64,000 nucleotides of DNA, taken from NCBI GenBank assembly GCA_023627715.1, contig JAMAHW010000003.1, positions 124,001-188,000 of the forward strand. Reading direction: 5' to 3'. Below are positions 1-12,447 of the stretch, one piece after another (within the stretch, counting starts at the first letter, position 1; the number at the start of each line of letters is the position of its first letter). Under the pieces are notes generated by a model. It had not been told where the DNA came from. It did not search any database and saw nothing but the letters and a program-made list of their open reading frames with translations. The DNA is from Periconia sp. R9002 (taxonomy: Eukaryota; Ascomycota; Dothideomycetes; Pleosporales; Periconiaceae). The translations under genes were made by a program, and so were the position numbers.

Positions 1-2185
1 CGATGGAGATGGATGAGCGACAAATGTGCCGTTGAAAGACGGTGGTGGTATGTAGTTCGTCGTTCCTCAGAGATCCAAGCGTCCCGTCCGATCCCCCACC
101 ACCACACCGCACCTCACCACCGACCACCCATCACCTACCAAACGATTCAAGGGAAACTCGTCTCAGTTCGGGCCGGCGCGAGCCCACCCCTCCCCTCCCC
201 TCCCTACCAGTTCGTTCTTACTGCTCACCCTCTGAGAATCGCTCACCCGTTGGATGATCCATGTCGGCTTCGGTGCGTCATTCTCGCCAGCATCAGGGCC
301 GCGAAGGGCATTGGCCGGCCGAGCGAGAATACGGCGCCCCAATGCCCGCTGACTTGTCGTTTGATGCCCTACCAACCACCACCACCACCATGCCCCCATG
401 CCCATACATGCATTTCACACTTAGTTACCTGTACAGGGCAATCCGGCTAGTCTACATACGTAGCATAGTAATATCTCCCCTACACCCGGACGTAACCCCC
501 CCTCGTCTTCCTGAGTTCGTGTCATGTTGTACACCACACAATCTACCTCACTTGCATCTCCAAATCCGCCACACGTTTATTCCAATCGCCGTTGCCATAT
601 GCATCATGTATGACACCCGGCAATATCATCCTTCCTCTGGTGGCGGTGAACAGCCTGGTATCGCCATCCATGTATGTACGTACATATGAACGATATGTAT
701 TATGTGAGTGTAACGGCTTCCCTTCTCCTTCAATCTAAACCTTCTCTCTACATCCATCTGTATGTACGTACCCATAAGTTCCACGTGATTTGGCCTTCTT
801 CAATGTACCAGAGCAGAAAAGGACTGTATCAAAACATGAACACCCATGCCGAAGACCCCACTTTGTAATATGGGTGGCCCGCCTAAATTCTGTAATACAT
901 CATGTAAGACATTAAATCTTTCTTTCTAGGTATTAAAGGAAGCCTATATTAGACATTTATTTGTCTATTAAAAGTTCCTTAAACGAATGCCTAAGACCAA
1001 ACAATAGAATAAAGCACGTTAATATCTGCTTATCATACTTTTTTTTTTTACCCTTCTCCGTACTACATACTTCACCATACCCCGAGAAACCAACTTCGTA
1101 TCAATCTCCTAGCTACATACCCAAGTACATACATCATTTTTCAATGCCACATCCCGCGTAAAAAAACCGCCGCATGACACGTAAACCATTGCCCATTGAT
1201 CCATCTTTCCCCTCTTCCCCCTATCAAAAACCTTTCTGAAAACAAACAGATCTAAAAAAATTCATCTCCATCAACAGACCGACCCACCGCCCCGGCACCC
1301 ATCCTTCAACCCCCTATCCACCCCTCTCCCCTCTTAGCACAGCGCTCTAACCTCCCGGCACCGCCTAACCTAAGTATGCAACCTAGTGTGATAAGCCTCA
1401 ATCTCTCGAAAAATCCCGTACCTACATACCTACATGCCTAGCTGGAACCTTGGCATGGTTGTACAACATCAATCAATTAAGAAATCAATACGCTAGAAAA
1501 AAAAGACACACACACAGAGAGAGAAAGAGCAAAGAGACATTGAAAGGCAAGGCATTAATGCGCCGAACCATGCATAAATACAGTCAGGTAAATCTTCAGT
1601 CTGTTTTAGATGTCTGTGCGAGTGTGGCGTGTGATATAGTGTGGGCTTTGTAGTGTGCGAGGTACATAATGATGGATGAGTTTGGTGTGAAGTGAGGTTA
1701 AGTAGATGTTATATGTAATTGATAAAGAGCGAGAGATGAGCTTGTAAGGTTTGTTTAAGGGACTTCAGAGGTTCTTTTTTTCGATTTGTCATATGCGATG
1801 GCTTTTTTTAGGGTTTTGTGTGGGTGGAACGGGTAGGTATTTAGTAGAGAAGTGGCAGGTTTTCTTATTTTTTTCATTCGGATAGGGAGTAGTTGTGGAG
1901 ATACCCGTTTGGAAAGGATGTTTTATTCGGATTAGGCATCCTATTAAGAAGAGAGTATATGCATGTGTGGGGAGGGAGGGGGTGACATGTCGTACACTCG
2001 GTTCATCTCTGTCAATACCGCAAGGAATCCAATACTCTGCGATGTTATCCAGTATCATTGATTTTACTCTCGGGATTGATTGGTATACACCTGTAAGCTC
2101 ATTATTGTTAGGTTGTAGCTGCACAAATATTCGTGATACCCCGATTTAAAATATCAAACATCTATTCTCTATATCGATGTTGCCC
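1..2185. other. Gene-free stretch at the window start
   Basis: No open frame here shows a domain, a convincing codon pattern or splice signals. The left part (about 90-260) is pyrimidine-rich, and 660-780 holds tatgtacgta-type low-complexity sequence. From about 900 on the DNA is AT-rich. The right end should include the 3' untranslated region of the minus-strand SEC18 gene, which ends at 2186. A distal gene promoter could also lie here but cannot be placed. Confidence 0.6.
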
Positions 2186-4825
2186 TCAGGTGTACGAGCC
2201 CCTATTGGCTGCAATCGCTGAAGACATGATTCTAGCGAAGCGACCAGGAACGTCTTGGTCTTCCTGGGCGGTCTTGATAGCTGTCAGGATTCTCTTTATG
2301 CCCACTCCTACTTCCGTACTTCCCGTAATCTCTTGGATTTCCCCAATGGCTCGCTGCTGGTCGCGATCGGGGAAGGCGCCAGAGTCGCGCAGGATATGGG
2401 CGAGCTCGTTTTGCGAGTTGACGTTGGGTACTGCAATATCTGCATCGAAACGACTAAATAGGTCCAGTTGCTGCAGTACCGATCGTTCCGTTGTTGTGGC
2501 GAAGATAAGTAGTCGGCGGTCCTGATTCATGTTAGCCATTTTGCTCCATTTACGTGAACAAGGTTAAACTCACCTTTGGTGGTTGTTTTCCGAGTAGAAC
2601 CTTCAAAGCGACTAGTACGGTATTGCTAAACCGGGCCCCAATAGGCACCCAATCCACCAGTAGCTCAACGTTGTCTATCACGACGATACTGAGAGGACTC
2701 TTGTACGCGTCTCTGAAAGTCTTGTCGAGCTGCTGGACCTTCTGCATCTCGCTAAAGCCTATCATGTCCTCGGGAGAGATGAGCTTGATAAACGGAAAGC
2801 CGGAATCAATGGCCATCTTAGCGGCGAGCGCCGTCTTACCACTGCCTGGTGGGCCGTGTAAAGCAACAGAAAGTACTGGTGTAGACCCTTTCCTGACTTG
2901 GTTGATGTATAGCCTGGCGTCTTCCAGAATGTCGTTGATAAACGGTGAGAAATGGATAATACCACCCAATAAGCGTTTTTCCAACTCCTCTTCAGCGGCA
3001 CCGAACAGTGGCTTTACTTCTTCCAGAGCACTTAGGAAATCCTGCCGACTGACCTTCATATTTTCCACGTTGGGGTCAATAGAGGCCATTGTCCCAACTT
3101 TGATATGACGATTGAAAGCGAATGACGAGGCTGCTTTTACTAGACCGTTGATTTCGGCGCCCGAGAAGTTTTTGGTAAGTTTCGCCAATTCTTCAACATT
3201 CACATCACTCTCAATGACGTTGTTCTTCCTCATCTTCGTAGTATGAATTTTCAAGATCTGCGCACGGCCAGCCTCGTCGGGGAGTGAGATCTCCATATGC
3301 ACCTCTAGACGCCCAGCACGCAGCAAGGCCTCATCAATCATATCCATTCTATTCGTCATACCAATGAGTAGGATGTTGTTCAGTTGGTCCACACCATCGA
3401 GCTTGGAGAGGAGTTGATTCACCACACTGTCTCCGACACCAGTGCCGCCAGTGCCCGATCCTCTCTGCTTGCATACGGCATCCAGCTCATCGAAAATGAT
3501 AATGTGGAGGCCAGACTCATCGCCTTTCTCTTTGTACTCTTTTTCTGCATCTGCGAAGAGCTTGCGGATGTTTTCCTCGGACTGTCCAACGTACTTGTTC
3601 AACACTTCAGGGCCATTGATGACCTTTGGCTCCCTTGCGTTCAACATTTTACCGATCTGGCGAGCGATGAGAGTCTTTCCAGTTCCAGGGGGACCGTACA
3701 ATAGGATACCTCGTACGTGCTGAATACCGAGCTTCTCAACCAGACCAGGTGGGAAGATACGAGAAGCAAAGGCTCTCCGAAAAATCGCACTGAACTCGGT
3801 GTCTAATCCACCAATGCCCATATCTTCGAATTTGAATCCGGGCTGAACAATAGAATTGGCAGCGGGGCGTCTGCTAGAGGCTTTGATCTTGATACCGGTG
3901 CTGGCATCTTTGAAGAAATCGATCTGTGTGTCAGGGGTAAGGATACCGCGGTCGTTCCTATCAGTAAGAGGTGCTCCTGACGTGACCTCGGGCTTCTCCA
4001 TCGATAAGTCGACGAGCTGAACTGTCCTCACGGATAGTTGCAGGGTAATGCCATTAACATCCATAATTAATTGCTGGCCCGGCGCAAATATTTGGTCCTT
4101 AAAATTCTGTCGAATGTTAGCTCTATGGCTAATAGCGATCACCATTGTTTTTAACGTACCCCCTTGAACAGACGACCGAGTTCTTCCTGGTCGTAGGGCA
4201 CGTCTGTTGCTTGCCTTGGGATGGCAAAGCCAACCTCAATTTCCATATTCCCTAGATAGCACTGACGGCCTTGACTGAAAGGATCGTAAACCTCCACCTC
4301 CAGATTCTCATTTAAAGAAATTCCCGCCGACTTCCTTTGTGGCAAGGCCATGAGAATCGTCCCGGTCTTGCATTTTGGTGACACTTGCGCAGAAAGAACA
4401 AAATATGGAAGTTCGTTCGCTGGAGGTTTCTTATTGATTTGAACATAGATAATGGAGTCAGCGGGCGTCGTCTTGAAGTCGTCTGGAGACACCAAAGCTC
4501 TGAACATACGTTAGAAAGGGACTTGTCTTGGAGCGTGGAGAGCATACAGATTACGAAGGGCCCATGCATTCCCGTCAGGAGTCGTGCCCGGAACAAGCTC
4601 TTTCTTAGTCGCAGAAGCCGTTGAAGTCTTCTGTTGGCTATTTAACGGAGGTGGCTGATCTCGGTAACCGCCGCGCATTCTTGGATCTCTGTCATACCCT
4701 TGCGGTTCTCTGCCATACCTTTGCGGTTGTTGCGGCGGTGGTTGTTGCTCAGGTACACGGTTGTAACCCTGGGGAGGACGAGGGGAGCTGCCAGGAAGGC
4801 CAGGGACTCGGTCACGGCTAAACAT
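2186..4825 (-). CDS. SEC18: Sec18/NSF vesicle-fusion AAA ATPase
   Basis: This is the N-ethylmaleimide-sensitive factor, a hexameric cytosolic ATPase that works with alpha-SNAP (Sec17) to disassemble SNARE complexes after membrane fusion throughout the secretory pathway. I read four exons: 4548-4825, 4160-4499, 2574-4106 and 2186-2521, giving 828 aa, the usual length of fungal Sec18. All joins are in frame at GT/AG sites. A Pro/Gln/Arg-rich leader of about 70 residues precedes the substrate-binding N domain. The D1 AAA module has Walker A GPPGTGKT near residues 344-351 and Walker B IIIFDELDAV. The D2 module has GPPGSGKT near residues 624-631. The start is the first ATG, which keeps the disordered leader. 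Both ATPase sites look intact. Nearly certain identity; the exact N-terminus is less sure. Confidence 0.95.
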
Positions 4826-5255
4826 GTTGTGGAGTTGAAGAAATGCGAAACTGCGGCAGACACGTATGTATTTCTAGGAGGGAGGAGGGAGGAGGGTGCT
4901 GCCCCGCGGGCCTGGCGAGACTATCGATCGGGTAGGCGGCAGGAATAAGGACCAGTATCAAGGCAGCAAAATGATGCAGTATAGTGCACTGTATGCAGCC
5001 TGTCGACCGTAGGATGTGTATTGAAAAGGACAACTGGTGGTTCCGTTCAAGTGACCGACCTCGAAGTTCGAACAAGTCTCATCATAGTTTCACACCGTCA
5101 GCTTGAGCTCGGACCATCTAGCCTAACTAAACTAACCCCACGTGCCCGCCAACCTCCGCAGCAGGCCACATTACTTCCACGTTGTCTCTACATCTAGGCA
5201 TACCCACGTCTAGGTATCTGTATTCTAGAATGCCACCATTGCAGATGCTCGCGCG
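4826..5255. other. Intergenic region upstream of SEC18
   Basis: This 430-bp spacer lies between the SEC18 start (minus) and the stop of the next minus-strand gene, so it holds the SEC18 promoter and the neighbour's 3' untranslated region. A tctaggtat-type motif appears near 5205. I see no gene or convincing TATA box. Confidence 0.6.
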
Positions 5256-6292
5256 TTATAACCCTCTGCCTTCACTAACCGACTTTCCGTCGCCGTACCA
5301 GAGCCTCCCCATGCGACAATGAAGCCCTTTCTCTTCTCCTACAATCCACTGTCCTCCATCTGGGATTTTGCCGTCATTGAACTCGGGCCAGAATTCTTTC
5401 TGCAGCCATCCGTTGATTTCTTCTATCTTCTGTATAAAGGCCTCCATCTTGTGCGCGTCATACGGAACCGTGCCATTGGAAAAGTCTTGAGGATCAATGA
5501 ACCGACCAATGGTCAGATGGCTGGATGGAACAACATAGCGTGAATCAACTGTGACGCCTGTATCTTTGCAAAGATTGAAAAGATCCCGTCGAAGATGGTG
5601 ATACGTGTACTTGTCATCTTCAAGGCTTCTGCCTGGCGGGACATCTTCACCTGCCGCGGGCACAAAGCTCAAGGCAAGCGCCGAAGCATCGTATCCAATC
5701 ATCGGCTTGACGAGGCGTGTCGGGTGAGTGTAGGTGTAATTGGTAATGAAAGGGATCTTTGGTTGCATGATCTCGACAAGTTTCTCAATCTCTTCCGCCG
5801 TCTTGGAGTGAGTAATCTCGAGCGCGGTGATGTGGAGGTTGTCCCGTGGCATAAGCCATAGATGCGGTAGGACATTGTGAAGTTCTTGCTGCACCCGCAC
5901 GATCAAATCTTTAATCTTTTCGGTGGGTCGTCCCCAGAATACAAGGCAGTGCCTGGGGTCCTCGAATCCTGGTTCGATTGTTGGATCATTCAGCTTGCGC
6001 AGGATAGGATCGATACTGGGACCGGTGAAACTGGCGTCAAGTATCTTTGCCTTTTGCTGGGAGTTCCTCGTAGTCCGATGATGTGCATATCGTTCTTGCA
6101 TTTGGGCCTGTCGTACGTGTTAGAGTCAGTGATTTCGAGAGTGTGGCCTGGCTTCATAGATCATTATCGCCACTTTCGATGACCTACCGGGTCATGGCTT
6201 GAAGCTTCAATTAAAGCATCGTAAGGATTGTCAAAGTCCGCTGTCGACACTCCACTCAAGTCTATGAACGCATTACCTGCCTGCGCTGTCAT
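5256..6292 (-). CDS. 2H phosphoesterase (RNA ligase/cyclic phosphodiesterase-like)
   Basis: The predicted protein has 318 aa from two exons, 6188-6292 and 5256-6107, split by an 80-nt intron with a GTAGGT donor and a CAG acceptor. It carries the paired H-x-T/S signatures of the 2H phosphoesterase superfamily: HIT at about residues 127-129 (context LHITALEI) and HLT at about 232-234 (context SHLTIGRF). Members cleave or form 2',3'-cyclic phosphate ends in RNA or hydrolyse small cyclic nucleotides. The true substrate of this fungal branch is unknown to me. The upstream exon was added because the longer open frame begins with an acceptor site and because exon 1 reads cleanly from an ATG. There is no signal peptide or membrane segment, so a cytosolic or nuclear role is likely. 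Confidence 0.8.
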
Positions 6293-8047
6293 TGCGAAAG
6301 GGTCACCAGGGTTTTGAACAATTGATGCAAGTATAGTCTGTGCCGAGTGAAGAGATTGGGCGCCAAACGTTGATTCCTCAAGTTCAGAAACCCAATGCGA
6401 CTTTGGCTGTTTATGAAGCGGTAATGATCGCGTTCAGGAAGAAGCCATGCTTCACGACAATGCAGACACAGCCACTCTTTGAGTCACGGAAAATAGCTAG
6501 CGATTGGCTGTCTCCCAGGTAACAGCCCGAACAGGAAACGTATCCGACCAGCCTATCCGCGTCTACACTGCGCGCTTTGATCAGAACAATGCAATCATTC
6601 TTCCACAAATTGAGAGCACTTACCATTCGTAGTTACGCTTCTAAGTGGATTCTTTTCAGAGAAATTACCCTACACACGAAAACGCACGCCAATCTTGAAC
6701 AGATCCTGTCATGATCATAATACACATTATAGGGTTTGGCGCACCTTAGGATTACCTGTCAACACGAATCAAATGCAAATTGAGCGTTAAAAGGTTATTC
6801 AACAGTGTGTAGAAGTTAGAGATGGCGGTTAATGCCACTTCAAGCCTAGCTTAACTTCATGGTGGATTCATACCTCATTTTACCTCACTTGTTCTTCTTT
6901 CTTCTGCATCAAAAAAAGAATGTTGTTAGAGATAACTTGTAGCAAGATGTTAAATGTAACAGTGTATAGATATGTACACCATCAACTATCAAAACACGTG
7001 TACATATATGACTAATAGGCTACTCATTCATTTCGACCGTTACACAAGGGAATGGTGTATCGTGTATCATTTTAGCGTAGTGTCATTTGTAAGAGATCAC
7101 TCGGTCACATTCCCCAAAAGCAATCAGATAATGAAGATCAGATATCCTATCATTATCTAGCTCTAGAAATGAGGCATCCACGTGAAACCACCTGACGCCG
7201 GCAGCCTGGACAACAGTGTATTGTGTGCCCCCGCAAGGACATTGAAACCCACTCACGATATCATTATGGAACAAGAAACATGTTGAGAATGTGCACTTCG
7301 TAAGCCACATCCCACGGGTATATTACGCGATTGTAAAGTGACGCTGATGTAGTAGGATACACACCTGCAGTGAGTCACTCCCGTTCCATGAAAGCCAACA
7401 AAACAACCCACGGTCCACCAAGAGCCACCACCAGATCGCACAGGCAGCACAACGCGTAGCCGCTTCCCTACGTGGAGCCATTCACATCACTCCAGTCTCT
7501 CATCGGTGTGTCAATCCACAAGTCCCAGCCCTTCTTCGAAACAGCACACAATGTTATACCATTGCAGCCTCATCGACTTTCTTATCGAATCATAAGCAGC
7601 CTCTCGCGTCTCCTTCCTTTTTCCCTCTCGTTGCTAGCTCATACTCCGCTCTCCGTATCACCACGTGCCTCTTTCCTACAACAATCCTATAACATAGCAA
7701 CCCCATCGTCACTCTTATCGGATCACGAATAAGCTCAACAAGTTCTTCTGTTCCGGTAGTTGTTCATACACAGCTTTTCCGTATTACCGCGTCCCTGCCG
7801 TTTCCCTCTGCCGCATGCCTCATTCTTTCCACAACGTTATACCATAACAGCCCCATCGTCCTCATCGAATCACGAATAACCTCAACAAGTCATTCCTTCT
7901 TCCCTAGTTGCTCATACTCCGCTTTCGGTATCACCAAGTTCATGCCGCGCCCCTCACTCTCATCGCACCTTCGTGATATGCGTACCATTCAGGCGGGTTC
8001 AGTACAAAGACTACTTGAATGGCAAGAAATCCTGCATTCATTCTAAC
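6293..8047. other. Intergenic region with tandem repeats
   Basis: This 1.75-kb region separates two divergent genes. Its right part (7548-7966) holds three diverged tandem repeats, listed separately. Short frames on the minus strand at 6411-6626 and 7083-7310 look faintly protein-like, but I could not connect either to a splice model or a family. They are not called. Confidence 0.5.
7548..7966. repeat. Three diverged tandem repeats of about 130-150 bp
   Basis: Three head-to-tail copies start near 7548, 7680 and 7831. Each opens with a variant of acaa-gttataccataaca, continues through cccatcgtc...tcgaatcacgaata and tgctcatactccgct, and ends in a pyrimidine-rich part with gtatcaccg/accgc. The copies differ by many substitutions and small indels, so the array is old. 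It lies directly upstream of the hypothetical gene at 8048, and a weak fourth copy may extend into its first codons. Confidence 0.7.
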
Positions 8048-8854
8048 ATGAAGCACCACAGAACTCACCTAGCAACGGCCCACCCCATCAAGACAATTTC
8101 CCAACTACCGCGTCCAGTCATGCCTCGTGAAGCTCTATCCTACAGTCAGGAATCCTGGGGTACACCCTTATATCATCCGGTTTGGGACACAGACCCAAAT
8201 AAGGATATGACACTGGGACGAGAGTTGACCGGGTACGCCGTGAAAACGGAAGGATATACCACGGTGCCAACTCAAGACGTGGCAGAGCTACCAGGGCAAA
8301 GCGACGGTTGTCCCTGCCGCGAGTGTGTCGATGAGGGTGCAACGCGTCGCGATTCTGCAGAGAAAACCTTCCAAGCTGCTGGTGGCCAAAATTTCGGTCC
8401 CGCTATGCCTCATCCTTTCACACCTCGACCTATCGCACCTCATCTTGCCACACCACAGCCGCCGCCTCCCCCTCGCCGCCGTCCAGCCACCCCGTGGTAC
8501 CCAGAACTTGGTGAACCGCTATCTTTGGAGGATCGGCTTCACGAGCGTAATCTTCTTATCCTCGAACGTGAACGCGACATTCATGTGCGCGAAGCTCGCC
8601 TCCTGCGCTCTCAAGAAGAATTCGGGCGTCAGCAACAAGCACTCGAGCAGGTGGATATCAAGATCGCGACCTCTCTACGGAAATTTCATATGGAGATGGT
8701 GCGGTTTCTGGCAGAGAGGTCGGAAATCGAAAACTGGTACCTCTATTCTCGTCCGCTTCATGATTCGAGAAATCATATGGATGTCGACATGGATGATGTG
8801 CGGTCCTTTGGGTCTTCAGCGACGATCAGAGATAGAATGTGGGATGGCTTGTGA
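8048..8854 (+). CDS. Hypothetical protein, proline-rich with C-terminal coiled coil
   Basis: I do not recognise this 268-aa protein. The open frame extends upstream of 8048 without an ATG, so the first in-frame ATG was chosen; a second ATG at 8120 is also possible. A central proline-rich linker (PPPPPRRRP) precedes a charged, helix-prone segment rich in Glu, Arg and Leu (EDRLHERNLLILERERDI), which looks like a coiled coil of about 70 residues. A CPCREC motif lies nearer the N-terminus. There is no signal peptide or membrane segment. It sits alone in a gene-poor region beside tandem repeats, which suggests a lineage-specific gene. Expression and the start codon are unproven. Confidence 0.5.
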   Translation: MKHHRTHLATAHPIKTISQLPRPVMPREALSYSQESWGTPLYHPVWDTDPNKDMTLGRELTGYAVKTEGYTTVPTQDVAELPGQSDGCPCRECVDEGATRRDSAEKTFQAAGGQNFGPAMPHPFTPRPIAPHLATPQPPPPPRRRPATPWYPELGEPLSLEDRLHERNLLILERERDIHVREARLLRSQEEFGRQQQALEQVDIKIATSLRKFHMEMVRFLAERSEIENWYLYSRPLHDSRNHMDVDMDDVRSFGSSATIRDRMWDGL

Positions 8855-11800
8855 GTTGAGGCTTTAGTAGATGGAGGTGATTAATGAAATGAATGATGAA
8901 TGACTAGGTAATTCAAATTGGATGGATGATACTTTTGAAAGTTTGAGTTGATCAGGGAAATGAAAAGTCAATAACCATGTAGTTCGAGTTTAATGAATGA
9001 TATTTTGGGGTAGAAGTTTTCCTCACGAGCGGACAGTTTGAATAGCTTTTGATTGTGCGGTTCTTGGGCTCCCACATTTCTTGTTACTTATCCTGGGGTG
9101 TCCACGCCTTAGACCTCTTTGATTTTTTTATCTGTCTAGAGTTATATAATCCAGACCTCGCAGTACAGCGAACTGTGCATAAGTCTTACTCTAGTTACCG
9201 ACGCTTTTGAAATGCGAATCCCGTTGTCTTATTCATTTTCGATGCAATATTGAACAATATGTACGACGAAAATAATGGCTGAAGGCATAACACACGGTAC
9301 AACTCCAAACACATTGATCAATCATCACCCACCCTTAGCAGCAAAAAAAAAACGCCCCCTCCCACCGCCAACCAATAAACATACCTACAAAACCTCTACA
9401 CCTGTATCAACCCCACTGCACTATCCGCATTCGCTCAACTCCCCATTCAGGGCTTCTTTCGGGGCTAGCCTTTTCGGGTAAACTACCTGGTACGGGTGAA
9501 TATCTCCCCGATTTCTAATATTGATCAACATTCGAAATAGAGCCAGTATTTTCCTATTTGTAAAATATAGATCCGGATTTATTGATTTAGACAATGCTCA
9601 TTGGCAAATTCCGCAGCTCATTCGACAATGCGCCCTTTGCAGGGTCTCGACAAGTGCTCAAGCAAGCGCGCTAAACCGCATTTGGGTAACGCTCAACCTG
9701 ACGGATTATTGAAGTATGTAGGCAACCCTCCACTTTCGTTTGTTTCTCGCAACAACGGCATTGCGAGGTTTTCAGTTTCGTGATTCGCGCTGGGTCTTCG
9801 TGTAACGTTTTATTAAGTGACATCGTCTCGCGGGAAAAACAATCCAGCTTGATTGGACTAGGAACTCGATGTGATTCTCTAGTTGAGCGTGGTTCTCGAT
9901 TGAATTTTCCCTTTTATTTCTTGCTTTGAGGAAGTTTTGGTAGAATCTCATCATGATTCTGGGATGAATGATATCGGTACCTGAAGTGTTGTGTCCAGTG
10001 ATGGGTTGTTAGGTAAAGCATACGGTGCGGCATGGTGACGAATGATTGCTCGCGGGGGTACTTTCTGTGGTATGTTAAAGTTGTTACTTGTGAGCTGGCC
10101 TGGAAATATCTCTCGATTCTGCTTTGCATTCATTGAGCTGTCTGACTGTGTTGTGTGGATTGATGATGATGTTTTGACCGCATTTAGGCAATGCTGGCAC
10201 GCAGCTTTCGATGGCTTGAATTCATTCATACTGCTTTGGGTAGTTTCAAGAGTTCTTGACGTAATATATGTGTATGGAACGTGGTTTTGGGATTGCTGTG
10301 CCCCAATGGTCGGGTGCATTACGTGATAGTGGCTATTGGATGTTGGGACAAGAGTTGATAATGGCATGCGCCTAGAGATAACTATCCCACAAGCGTCAGA
10401 CATTCATGGGGCCCGTACTTCATGAAGAGGACTGAATTTTGGACAATCATATATGCAGATGTTACGTATAGTAGTTCAGATCACAACTGGTGTATACAGC
10501 CTTGAAAGCAACTGTGTCCCTTGAATGTATTAGCGTCAACTGGTAATTATAAAAGGGATAAGCGCGCTCGAGTAGTGTTCGCAGACTACATTTGTCTCCA
10601 TGCTGCAAATCGTGATCTTTCAACATAGGTTTCGTATGGAAAATTGATGAACTAAGATGCTTTAGGGAAGCGCTGCGATCCGGAAATCAACGCAGGATGA
10701 AATTCTACCTCATTGAGCATTTTAATTCGTATCTCACTGTGCAACTGCCTGTCCTTGCTGACGCTTCTCGTTATGCTCGGGCCCAACCGTCTCACCTTAT
10801 CCATCCTTTCGGCTATCGCCTCTTTTGGGTCGATCCTGCAAGCAAGTGTCGTATATTTTGATTGACTAACACGGGTTGCGTATGTGCTAAGTTCAATGTT
10901 CTAGACTTGACATTATTACTAGAAAAGGCAAACAGGGTGGCCGGTCACAACCGCAATTCAAGAACTTTGGATGGTCCCACTAAGACCAATTCAGTTTATG
11001 CTGGTGTAGATGTTTCCACAGAAATACGAACAATACTGTTTCTAGTATGTTGAACATGGGTAAGATACAGCTCACTCTCACTGAGATGGTCAAGGTGTCA
11101 AAGAAAGATGGGGAGTAGTGGGATGGAGCTACGCCAGATAAGGGCAGTGCTCATTCGCAGTGATTGATGCTCTTTGCAAAGTTACTAGATGTAGCATTAA
11201 TTGATATATGAGCTGCTCGATGAAATTTGGAACTATGCATAGGCAACCCGTCTAGTTATCGGGGCATGGAAGGATCTAGATAAAGTAAGACAGATTCGGT
11301 AATTGCTGGGTACAGCAATCAATAGCCGCTTGAGTGGGGAGAATTGTAGATGATGGATTTGGATGTGGGGTCTTTTTTTTCCAGCACGGAGTGTACGCAC
11401 CAAAAAACATACAAAGTCACCAAGCCCCCATTCTCGTGATAAGAGATGGTATATACATAGGTGTGGGTATCACAGAAGTTACGGCATTGAGCGCTTCAAG
11501 AAGATATAAAGCCAAATCTGCATATCATGGTTTAAGTCACTGTTCCGCGGACACTAGACAACCCACAAATTAACTGGAAGGGGACATGAAAATTGAAGCT
11601 ATACCTCCAAGACATTGCATCAGCCTCATGGTAAGCGGCTGTTATAACAAGAAATGCCGAAGCTTTAATTAGCTTTTAGTATATATTAGCATGGTCACAA
11701 TAAATTCAGGTACAACTCTGACCAAAAAGGTTCCAAGAATAGCCCGTTTGCTGTCCAAGGCTTGGTGGCGTTCAAGATACTCGTTAAGAGTTTAACCACA

Positions 11801-12447
11801 AGATTTTATATTTGAGCGTTGCCAACGCCGCGGAACAAGCTTTTCAAATCCGGGGATAATTTTATTTCGACATCGTTAGATGAGGAGATCAAATATCCTA
11901 CCATCCACACGATGCCAGTTCCCATGGGGCGATCAATCGATGCATCAGTGGATCGATATATCCACCCTTACGCAATACTAGACTTGTAAGCACGCAAACT
12001 TACAGATCTGCTATCTATTAACACTTAACAGCAGTGCCCAATTAGTGCGAAGTTATCGTGTGCGTTGCGGAGTTATATACAGTACCTCACCTCACCAATT
12101 TAAGCGATACAAGAGGCTCTTTACCCCGGACCGTCTGGCCGCTACTAGGAGCACAGCGCTCCTGAAATGCCGGCGGCAACATATAGATTGATTAAGGATA
12201 ATGACCACGCAGATATAGTTAGCCACGCCCGCATTGGATCACACAAAGTGATAATTCATGGATCTGATATTGAAGTGCAGGCGCACACAAGTGCAGATCA
12301 TCTGACTCTTAGCTAATTTTGCAAATGGCTTAATTTCCACAGTAGGCTGGCAGGCACCATATAATAACATGCCAGTGCGCTTAGACGTTGGTAAGTAGCT
12401 GTGCTGTTGTCTTTGCGCTTTTTATCGGATCACCAGCTAGAATCAAG
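8855..12447. other. Long gene-poor region
   Basis: About 3.6 kb of moderately AT-rich DNA separates the hypothetical gene from the GH131 gene. The only long frame is on the minus strand (9951-10403), listed separately at low confidence. A TATAAAAG box at 10548-10555 is followed by a 54-codon frame at 10697-10861. The composition suits decayed repeats or lost genes, but no element with recognisable ends is visible. The right end includes the GH131 promoter; a ccccgg sequence near 12125 fits a CreA-type site by consensus only. Confidence 0.5.
9951..10403 (-). CDS. Possible hypothetical protein, Ser/Thr/Asn-rich
   Basis: A 150-codon frame starts with ATG and is rich in Ser, Thr, Asn, Gln and His. 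No family, signal peptide or membrane segment is visible. A CAG|GTACCG donor-like site near its end could splice it onward, but no partner exon is clear. It may be chance coding potential in a gene-poor region. Reported only because it is the longest frame there. Confidence 0.2.
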   Translation of the reverse strand: MSDACGIVISRRMPLSTLVPTSNSHYHVMHPTIGAQQSQNHVPYTYITSRTLETTQSSMNEFKPSKAACQHCLNAVKTSSSIHTTQSDSSMNAKQNREIFPGQLTSNNFNIPQKVPPRAIIRHHAAPYALPNNPSLDTTLQVPISFIPES

